From: Cepaea nemoralis
Taxonomy: Eukaryota; Mollusca; Gastropoda; Stylommatophora; Helicidae
NCBI GenBank assembly: GCA_014155875.1
Contig: JACEFZ010027940.1
Location: forward strand, 1 to 64,000
Reading direction: 5' to 3'
Length of the DNA: 64,000 nucleotides
Under the pieces are notes generated by a model, which made no database searches, was not told the origin of the DNA, and was given only the letters and a program-made list of their open reading frames with translations. Shown in pieces: positions 56,731 through 64,000 of this stretch (within the stretch, counting starts at the first letter, position 1; the number at the start of each line of letters is the position of its first letter). Both the position numbers and the translations under genes were made by a program.

Positions 56731-57858
56731 AATAATGTGTTTATGCTGAGAACATTAACTGAACATTCTATAGAACTAAAAGATCTATATCTTTGTTTTA
56801 TTGATTACACAAAGACTTTTGATAAAGTAAGACTTGTCAAAATGATAGAGATGCTTGCAGATGTACAAATTGATGGGACAGATCTTAGACACGTAAAAAA
56901 CATATATTGGAAACAACAAGCAGCCAAAAATATTGATAATGAAGTAGGTCAATATCAGCCTATTAAATGAGGTGTGAGACTGGGATGTGCAACATCTCCA
57001 GATCTGTTTTTCACTGTACAGTATTTTTTAGAAATGTAGAAGATATGAAAGGAATCATCAATGGGGGACATAACATCAATAACATTAGATATGCGGATGA
57101 TACAGTATTGATTGCAGACAATCAGCAGGATCTGCAACATTTAGTAGATGTGGTTGTTGCACACAGTGAACAACTGGGGTTAGAATTCAATTGTAAGAAA
57201 ACAGATTATTGTCGTCACTAAGAACAAGGAAATACCACAATGTAATATACAAGTAAATGGGAATATTCTTCAACAAGTGAATAAGGACGATTATCTCAGA
57301 ACAGTCATAACATCTGATGGGAGAAGCCTTGAAGAGATTAGATCAAGAATCGCCATGGCAAAAGTAGCCTTTAGCAAGATGAAAAACATACTGGCCAATA
57401 AAAAGATGTCAATTGAAACGAGAAAAAGAGTGTTGAGGGGATACATCGAGACTGTTCTTTTGTATGGATGAGAAACTTGGACAATGTGCAGTCAAGGTGA
57501 AAAACATATGGCAGCAGAAATGTGGTTTCTGAGGAAAATGCTAAGAATACCATGGACAGACAGAAAAACCAATGACCAAGTACTACAGGAGACAAATGAA
57601 AATCGCAAACTGATTAGAGAAATTAGATGTAGACAGTCAAAATATTTTGGGCATGTTATGAGAAGAAATGAATTGGAGAACTTGGTGACAACTGGCAAGA
57701 TCGAAGGGAACAGACCAAGGGGAAGACCTAGAAGCAAATACCTGGATGACTTGGCCACATGGCATGGTCGAGACAGAAACACGGAGCTGATCCACGACTC
57801 TGGTGATCGAGTGAGATGGCAAAACATGACCGCCCACGCTTACCAGCACGGCAGTGAA

Positions 57859-58150
57859 GAGTCATACTACTAATCGTTCCCACTGCTATCATCTGATTAA
57901 AAGTTCTCCTGGTCTTCCCTCTCAGTTTTGAGATTCTTCCAGAACCCCTGCCGGTCCCCCGCAATCTCATTCTTTCCACACATGGGTTCTCAATCTGTTC
58001 CCTCCGCCTTCTCCACCTGGTCCCACAAGTGCACGACCACCTCCCCCTTGTCCATAGACAAAATACCACCAAGAGGTGCCTTCCCTGCTAGCCTATCAGC
58101 CTGTTCATTCCCTCGTACACCCGCATGGCCAGGTGTAACACCTCATGAGT
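57859..58150 (-). pseudogene. RNase H LINE end fragment
   Basis: The minus strand reads PGHAGVRGNEQADRLAGKAP, LGGILSMDKGEVVVHLWDQV and a decayed C-terminus, ending GGGAACGATTAGTAGTATGA, as in the copy at 51720. Confidence 0.72.
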
Positions 58151-58166
58151 AACACCACAGCTACAT

Positions 58167-58388
58167 AGGCCTTGAAAAACCAAATCCAGTGGCATCTCAA
58201 TTAAGCCTGTATATCAATTCTAAGCGGAAATATTGGGACACAATCAACAATGGAGAGTTGCCCTGAGAAAGAAATCCTGAAAAATATTTGGTTCAATATC
58301 CCGACTCTCAAATGTGAATATCTCCGCTTAGAATTAAGATACAGGCATTATTGAGATACTGTTGGATTTGTTTGGTCTTTCAAGGCCT
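58167..58388. repeat. Inverted-repeat hairpin (MITE-like)
   Basis: Arms 58167-58230 and 58316-58388 (GGCCTTGAAAAACCAAATCC... against its complement ...TTGGTCTTTCAAGGCC) of about 65 bp, with an 85-bp loop. The arm also occurs alone at 63100-63177. No coding. Confidence 0.75.
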
Positions 58389-58554
58389 GTCTAATCTGAT
58401 TATCTGTGGTGTCTACCCGGCCAATTTAAATACGAAGTGACTATTCGCAATGGAATTGCGAATATAAAAAAATTATATTCGCAATCGAAGTAGGTCACGT
58501 GATTATTCCTATGCGTGTGTCCACATTACAATATTTTGTTGATCCGTTAACGTG

Positions 58555-58627
58555 TCCTCAGTAGCATAGTGGTTAGTGTTTCCGCCTGGTGCACGGGAGC
58601 TCCGGGTTCGATTCCCAAATCGGGAGG
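58555..58627 (+). repeat. tRNA-Asp-like sequence, left arm
   Basis: TCCTCAGTAGCATAGTGGTT, AGTGTTTCCGCCTGGTGCAC, GGGAGCTCCGGGTTCGATTC are close to tRNA-Asp in length (73 bp) and in boxes A and B. The anticodon loop appears enlarged and the acceptor stem pairs only partly, and a poly-T run follows (58633). It could be a pseudogene or a pol III-transcribed SINE head. Confidence 0.6.
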
Positions 58628-59568
58628 TGACGTTTTTTTTTTTTTTCCATTTTCAGGAGTTAGGTGACACCAATGCTTGTCTGATGATTTCGCTTTAGGC
58701 ATATGTTTTCTACGGATTTTGTGTATTAGGTGTTGTTTATCTTGCTCCGCAGGAACCTGCACACTTGTCTTTCTGTTCTTATCTGTCCTCTACTTTTGTT
58801 ATCTTGGGAAAGGAGCTTAGCCACCCGAACACGAGTTTTCTCTCTCTCCCTCCCTCTCTCTCTCTCTCGCTCGCTCTAAGTCTCGATCTCCCACCTCTCC
58901 CTTTCTTGTCTTTACCACTCTTTAATGTCTTTCAATACATCTTTCTCATATCTCTGACTCTCACACTGTCTTCGTTATCTATCTTTCTCCTCTCTCTTTT
59001 CCACTTGCTTCAGATATACCGGGTTTTCCTGCACTTTATAATATGCGTAGCATTTCCTTTTCCTTGTTTATTTATTAATTAATGAGGCCAGTCAATCGAA
59101 AGCCTGGTGTTTGAATTGCCTAATCATGTCTTGCTGTGGCGAAGCATATTACTGTCAGCTTGGACCAGAACAGAGTCACTCAGATAGGATGCAATGGAGG
59201 CCATAGAAAGTGTCAAATTAAGAGAATCATCACTGCTGCGATATTATCAGGACATAAATAGTAGGACGGTAACGTAAACAAGCATGGATGCCTGGTAACA
59301 GTAAGTGTACAGAAACGAAAGTTAACAATTCTTGAACTCGCCTGGGGACAGAATTATTTGTAGAGATCGTTATTTGTATTGGGGATACCTGTTCTGAACA
59401 ATTATTCTTGATATTTAAACAGGACTAACGTAATGTAAAAATAAAACGGGATGCCAAAAGAACGAACAGAAGTAAGATGTAAGACGAAGAGTGATTCATT
59501 AATAAATACGGAGAATTCGGCAGAATTAAACTCGCAACAGTGAACATTCCTATTTAAATTAAGGGAGA

Positions 59569-59690
59569 GTTTATTCGTAGAGCTCTACGAATAAACAAAG
59601 CGTTTATTCGTAGAGCCCTACGAATAAACAAAGCGTTTATTCGCAGGGCCCTACGAATAGACACTTTGTTTATACACAGGGCCCTATGAA
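59569..59690. repeat. Cluster of short perfect palindromes at element centre
   Basis: TTCGTAGAGCTCTACGAA within a 28-bp perfect palindrome (59569-59596), then two variants with GAGCCCTACGAA and AGGGCCCTACGAATAG. Variants recur at 61298-61345. Confidence 0.85.
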
Positions 59691-60159
59691 TCAATACTTT
59701 ATACTTAGTTGAAGTATGGCTGTTTAAATATCAGGCGAGTTTAAGAATTGTTAACTTGTGTTTCTGTACACTTACTGTTTACAGGCATCCATCTTTGTTT
59801 ACGTTACTGACCTACTATTTCCTACTATTTATGTCCTGATAATTCTGGTCCAAGCTGACAGTAATATGCGTCACCTCAGAGAGACATGATTAGGGTTGTT
59901 AGGCAATACAAACACCAGGCTTTCGACTGATTGCCCTCATGAATTAACAAATAAACAAGGAAATGCTACGGATATAAAGTGCAGGAAAACCTGGTATATG
60001 TGAAGCGGGTTGAAAAGAGAGAAGAGAGAGATAGATAATGAAGATAGTGTGCGAGACAGATATGTGAGATATGAGAAAGATGTGTTGAAAGACATAAAAA
60101 AGTGATAAAGACAAGAAAGAGAGAGGGGGAGGAGGGAGATAGAGAAGAAGAGAGAGAGA

Positions 60160-60730
60160 TGTCTGTATGCCTCTCTATATGTCCGCCTGTCTGTATGCCT
60201 CTCTATTTGTCCACCTGTCTGGATGTCTCTCTACATGCCCGGATGTCTCTCTGTCTCTGTCTGTCAGCCTGCGTGATTTCTTGTTCTCTATCAGCCTACT
60301 TGTATCTGTCCATTTGTATATATGTCTATCTGAATCTCTATCTAACAAACTGTCTGTCTGTCTTTCCATATGCATATGTACGTCTGGTTGACTCTCTGTG
60401 TGTATGTATGCGTGTGTCTGACTCTCTGTCTGCCAGTTTATATATCCGTTGTTTATTTGTCTGTATCTCTGACTGCCCCCCCCTCTCTCTCTCTCTCGGC
60501 CGGTCAACCTGCCTGTTCAGAGTATTGCAGGGAGAGGTTGAAAGAGATGTATGAATTGGCATGGTGGAACACAGATGATCGACGAGCGAGTGTCTGGTTG
60601 GATCTAGCTACCCATCTACCTGCGTACCTACTATCCACCTACCTGCCTAGCTACCCACATACCTGCTTACTTAACTACCTACCTGTCTACCTACCCACCC
60701 TTATACCTGCCTACTTAACCACTTTCGTGT
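60160..60730. repeat. CTGT/CTAC-type simple repeats
   Basis: Degenerate (TCTG)n, (CTCT)n and (CTAC)n runs that give Leu/Ser/Cys-rich frames; not genes. Confidence 0.8.
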
Positions 60731-60829
60731 CTATGAATATGAAAACTATGAATATTACAAAGAATTATCGCCGAAGCAACGGAGTACGTGCTTTGTGCTC
60801 GATACTTTTGACAACAGCAAGCGGGGAGA

Positions 60830-61017
60830 GAATTAAGCGGAGGAGAAGAGGTAGGGGAGAGGGGGGAAGGAAAAGGAAGAAGAGGGCTGGAGCCAGATGC
60901 CAGAAGGGGTAGAAGGAAACGGATCGTTTGGGACTCAAAAATGTGTGGGTTGGGTATTGGAATTGCCGTAGTGCAAAGCAACGAGGACCAATACTGGAGA
61001 AACTGGTACTAACTAAA
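60830..61017 (+). pseudogene. LINE 5' fragment: basic N-terminus and endonuclease start
   Basis: Arg/Lys-rich start, then VGYWNCRSAKQRGPILEKLV, matching the endonuclease start at 63480. Truncated after LTKL. Lies inside the right arm of the palindrome. Confidence 0.65.
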
Positions 61018-61157
61018 TTACACTCACTTTAAACAACACAATTCTAAATGAATTGCTGAAAAATTAAAAAAAAAACATTGTCGGGCAAGGAAACGAACGA
61101 TTCACATTTGACTTTCATCCAATTAATTGCTGAACCATTATAAAAAAAAATAAAAAA

Positions 61158-61228
61158 GGTCCGGAAAGGAAACGAACCTCGAGCTCCCGCCTATCAGGCG
61201 GGCGCACTATCAACTATGCCACTGACGA
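61158..61228 (-). repeat. tRNA-Asp-like sequence, right arm
   Basis: Minus strand: TCGTCAGTGGCATAGTTGAT, AGTGCGCCCGCCTGATAGGC, GGGAGCTCGAGGTTCG. The anticodon stem pairs well (CCCGC/GCGGG, loop CTGATAG), better than the left-arm copy, but the T stem is weak. A poly-T-rich run follows. Confidence 0.55.
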
Positions 61229-61680
61229 CACGTTTTCCAATCAACAAAAATGTATAATATAGCCGCAAACTTACGTTAAAATCACGTGACCAGCCGTGCC
61301 CTACGAATAGACACTTTGTCTATTCGTAGGGCTCTACGAATAGACACTTCGTTAAATTAACTACCGTCTTAGACTTCTTAATGGCCCAAGCTAAAATTGA
61401 CTAGTAAGCAGACGACGTGACATGTTTGTTACTTCCCGCAAATCGATTGCGAATATAATTTTTTTATATTTGCAATTCCATTGCGAATAGTGCCTCCCAT
61501 TTAAATAACAATTTAAACAATTGTGTTGATTTGATGGTACGTACGCGAAACTCGAAACGAAGTACCCTTGTTAAAAATGTATAGTACAGTAGCAAACTAC
61601 TTTATTCAGAAAGAATCAGAAGCATGGTGTTAAATGAAACTGTCTGATAGGGATAAAGTCGTAAAAATAACTATACTTAC

Positions 61681-61738
61681 TCGGTTTCGTCCAAAAGACA
61701 AGTCAATCGTGTTCTGTGTGAACTGCCTGATCCGCCAT
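61681..61738 (-). promoter_or_regulatory. Candidate first exon/promoter of a minus-strand gene
   Basis: The minus strand has GTTTACACATGGCGGATCAG followed 58 bases on by a consensus donor GTAAGTATAG. The ATG opens only an 11-codon frame before TGA, so this would be a 5' untranslated exon with a short upstream ORF; an ATGGCGG motif is also a known initiator-region element. It could start the exon-triplet gene. No direct evidence of transcription. Confidence 0.25.
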
Positions 61739-61827
61739 GTGTAAACAACCTGCAGTACTAGGTGAGCGCGCATGTCCAGACACGACTTCCGTCCCGGTTA
61801 GTTCACGTGTTGATTGATTTCCTGTTG

Positions 61828-62075
61828 TCTATGTCAATTGAAACGAGAAAAAGAGTGTTGAGGGGATACATAGAACCTGTACTTTTGTATGGATGTGAAG
61901 CATGGAAATGTGGTTTCTGAGGAAAATGCAAAGAATACCATGGACAGACCAAACCCCCCCCCCCCCCCCCCCCCCCAAAAAAAACGACCAAGAACTAAAG
62001 GAGGCAAATAAAAATCGTAAATTGATTAAAGAAATTAGACGCAGATAGTCACAATTTTTTTGGACATATGAGAAG
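61828..62075 (+). pseudogene. LINE RT fragment, same family as 54.3-57.9 kb
   Basis: MSIETRKRVLRGYIEPVLLY then GCEAWKCGF; a poly-C run (61953-61976) splits it, and NDQELKEANKNRKLIKEIRR follows. Matches 57405-57660. The next LINE is inserted at its end. Confidence 0.72.
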
Positions 62076-63013
62076 TTAGTTAGTTAGTTAGTTAGTCGAC
62101 AGATCATCCTCGTTCGTTGCACATCGGACCATTCAGTCCATAAGTGCTCGGATCCCCTCCTCAGCAAATCCCGCAGCGTGTAGCGGCTAACGACGCCAGT
62201 TCTGTGTTGGTTTATCAATCTTCTTTGGCTTCCTGCGTAGTGTTCTTGTTTGGCCACCCCTCTTTTAATTTGCTGCTCTCGCAGTCTGGCCATTGTTGTA
62301 GATTCACAGTCATCACTTGGTTCTTGCAAAAGTCTCACTTCTCGTAGAGCATTCAGAATGTCAGCCTGGTCCCTGGCGCGTCCGCCCTCCACAGTAGCCT
62401 CACCTGCGAGCTTGTCAGCCCGCTCATTTCCTTGTACTCCCGCATGACCTGGCACGAAGATGAAACTAATCTTTGCCAGCCGAGACCGCTCCAGAAGCAG
62501 CAACCATTCTCTTCGGATCGACCCCTCCTCTATCCTCTTGATCATGTTCATTGAGTCGCTAAGGAAACAAGCCCTAGTGAATGTCTGTGTCTCGAGCCAT
62601 GTTATTGCTTTACTTACTGCCATGACTTCCATGGTCAGGCTACTTGTGGTTTCAGTGAAAGCACCAGAGTCCTCCTTCACAATTCTCCCTCCGGCCCGAG
62701 CTGTAAAGGCCCATGAGCTTCTCACATGTCGGACGACCGACCCATCTGTGTAGATGACCGCGTCACTGTCTAGCGAATTCTCGAAAATCAACGCTTGTAC
62801 TTCAGCCTCCACAGCAGCCGGATTTTCTTGTCTGCATTTTCTATCTAGGTGGATGCAAACTGAAAAGGATGTGCAGAAGTCTGTTGGCACTTGCACCCAC
62901 TCCTCGCCAGGTTCTAAGTCCTCAAGTGAACACACCTGTTGAAGAATGTCTTCGGCTTGACCCATCCACGACCGTCCTCTTTTTAACCTGCTGCCCTTCA
63001 CCTTCCTAATTTC
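62076..63013 (-). pseudogene. 5'-truncated LINE with intact RNase H frame
   Basis: TGAGAAG at 62069-62075 and 63014-63020 are likely target duplications. The minus-strand frame (open from 63049) reads KGSRLKRGRSWMGQAED, then RNase H with D102 in YTDGSVV, E141 in TMEVMAVS, D165 in LSDSMNM and D212 in GNERADKLAG (numbered from 63049), and a CLINQHRTG-like LINQHRTGVVSRY tail with a terminal HLWTEWSD segment. All four catalytic acids are present. The stop lies at the start of a (TAAC)n tail. Truncation removes endonuclease and RT, so it cannot move itself. Confidence 0.85.
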
Positions 63014-63089
63014 TGAGAAGTGGCAACATCTTGTATCACACACACACATGCACTCTCATCCACACCCAAAGAAACTGTGTGAACTGCCT

Positions 63090-63180
63090 GACAACTGGTA
63101 ACCACAGATAATCAGATTAGACAGGCCTTGAAAGACCAAACAAATTTAACAGTATCTCAATAATGCCTGTATCTCTTCAT
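63090..63180 (+). repeat. Solo arm of the 58.2-kb inverted repeat
   Basis: AGACAGGCCTTGAAAGACCA, AACAAATTTAACAGTATCTC, AATAATGCCTGTATCT: inverted relative to 58316-58413, including the AATCTGATTATCTGTGG flank. Confidence 0.8.
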
Positions 63181-63320
63181 TCCCAGTCTTTTTTAGAACC
63201 TATGCATTTGATTATTTTTGTTTCAATGAAATACGACATATTCGTCTGTATATCCTCATCTCTTGGGCCTCTATACGACTTTCTAGTTGCTTGTTCAATG
63301 TCCAGGCTTTCAGAGGTTAG

Positions 63321-63321
<1 letters not shown>

Positions 63322-63393
<72 letters not shown>
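63322..63393. repeat. (GA)n microsatellite
   Basis: About 35 GA repeats just upstream of a LINE start, as at 60120-60160. Confidence 0.97.
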
Positions 63394-63399
<6 letters not shown>

Positions 63400-63780
63400 A
63401 GAAGATGAGGAAATGGCGTGAGAAGAAGGCATAGAAATAGGAGGGCAGGCGCCAGGAGAACAAGACGAAAAGTGGAGAGACTAGGTTTCAACCATGCAAG
63501 AGTGGGATACTGGAACTGTCGTAGTGACAGACAGAGAGGTCCTGTATTGGAAAGACTAATATATGATGTTGATGTCCTCATGCTCCAGGAGATAAATACA
63601 GACAAATACTATTGCCCTGGGTACGCCAGTTATATAAACCCACTGGGCAGAAGAGACATGGGCATTGTCTGCTGGTGAAGAAAGGAATGAAGCATGTGGT
63701 ACTTGACTTGAGTCAGTGGAATCCCGGTGCAAGAGAGGTCCAGGGTATACAAATGGAGATTGGTGGCTTAAGTTGGAACA
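63394..63780 (+). pseudogene. LINE 5' region with endonuclease start
   Basis: A basic N-terminus (RRRHRNRRAGARRTRRK) then the apurinic-type endonuclease start: VGYWNCRSDRQRGPVLERLI, YDVDVLMLQEINTDKYYCPG (Glu in LQE is catalytic in the family). After a frameshift near 63665 it continues KKGMKHVVLDLSQWNPGARE, then runs into a (CA)n repeat. Likely the 5' end of the RNase H LINE family. Confidence 0.75.
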
Positions 63781-63804
63781 CACACACACCCACACCCACC
63801 CACT

Positions 63805-63866
<62 letters not shown>
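63781..63866. repeat. (CA)n microsatellite
   Basis: CACCCA then about 30 CA repeats, interrupting the LINE. Confidence 0.97.
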
Positions 63867-63867
<1 letters not shown>

Positions 63868-64000
63868 TGGCATCTTGCCTTCTTGACAGACGATAGTTTG
63901 TAGTTCTAAAAGGCATAATAACTTTTACCTATGGCGGTAGTGAATGTGACTGATAAGGCAAATTCGCGCTGTAAATATTCGTTCACAGTGGGTGCCTGTG
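63867..64000. other. No gene recognised
   Basis: Short end segment; could continue the LINE but no conserved motif is seen. Confidence 0.4.

Larger units (their letters stand above)
54296..57873 (+). pseudogene. LINE with endonuclease and RT, interrupted
   Basis: Endonuclease end at 54300-54655: MGDFNAK, VKGAKEHDMIVGNTWF, then SDHRLITGTLKVKLK (SDH motif). Linker and RT start at 54894-55530: VAETTIPKLKKVGRKKWMTA, MKTPGSDNVTTEMINALEEY. RT palm at 56731-57470: VFMLRTLTEHSIELKDLYLC, FIDYTKTFDKV, then DYLRTVITSDGRSLEEIRSR. The C-terminus is RKMLRIPWTDRKTNDQVLQE, RPRGRPRSKYLDDLATWHGR, ending at 57873. Interrupted by insertions at 54661-54815 and about 55620-56310, by an 18-bp array, and by stops. 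Confidence 0.82.
58421..61512. mobile_element. Palindromic (foldback-like) element with tRNA-like arms
   Basis: Outer inverted repeats contain CTATTCGCAATGGAATTGC (58441 and, inverted, 61490). Matching arm segments follow in mirror order: a CACGTGAT region, tRNA-Asp-like sequence (58555 and 61228), CT-rich/GA-rich runs, CCTGCACTTTATA, GCCTGGTGTTTG, ACTGTCAGCTTGGACCAGAA and GTAAGTGTACAGAAAC. The centre is near 59540. The right arm is about 0.9 kb longer, holding simple repeats and a LINE 5' fragment. No protein is encoded. A target-site duplication is not evident. Confidence 0.7.

Noticed and set aside
58555..58627. Functional tRNA-Asp gene
   Set aside because: Boxes A and B are good but the anticodon loop and acceptor stem are abnormal, and the sequence is part of an inverted-repeat element; called tRNA-like instead.
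60102..60912. Cys/Leu/Ser-rich and Arg-rich ORFs of 150-180 codons
   Set aside because: CTGT/CTAC simple repeats joined to the basic start of a LINE fragment.

Overview
The window looks like animal nuclear DNA, probably from a marine invertebrate and plausibly a mollusc. That placement is an inference from the transposon mix and general texture, because no marker gene is present. There are no operons, ribosome-binding sites or bacterial genes. Most of the sequence is transposable elements, long minisatellites and introns.

Layout. 0-7.6 kb: the tail of a LINE, a 28-bp minisatellite, and a duplicated block holding a SINE tail and an exon-like ORF. 7.6-12 kb: unrecognised DNA with small tandem repeats. 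12-15.6 kb: a head-to-head mariner fragment, a LINE split by a younger insertion, and a RNase H-bearing LINE with clear target-site duplications. 16.1-16.8 kb: exon-like sequence on the minus strand. 16.8-28.1 kb: a 63-bp minisatellite split by a full-length Ty3/Gypsy-type element (17530-26957). Its LTRs are nearly identical, and its pol order is protease-integrase-RT-RNase H, with integrase upstream of RT.

28.2-51.1 kb: two and a part copies of a tandem intragenic duplication. Each full copy carries three small minus-strand exons with good splice sites and matching phases (0-2-1-0). Length differences between exon copies are all multiples of three. This predicts a host protein built from repeats of about 134 residues. 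The introns are full of minisatellites, LINE, SINE, mariner and Helitron pieces. Copy 2 also holds an intact piggyBac element inserted at TTAA in a 31-bp minisatellite.

51-64 kb: a 43-bp minisatellite, a Penelope-like GIY-YIG fragment, a decayed LINE with an in-frame 18-bp minisatellite inside its RT, a 3-kb palindromic element with tRNA-Asp-like sequence in both arms, a possible first exon on the minus strand near 61.7 kb, and further LINE fragments.

The minus-strand exons at 51.0, 49.0, 45.0, 39.3, 35.4, 30.0, 28.7 and perhaps 16.8-16.1 kb may belong to one large gene whose introns have been inflated by repeats. The best candidates for undescribed biology are this exon-triplet gene, the integrase-first Gypsy element and the tRNA-bearing palindrome.
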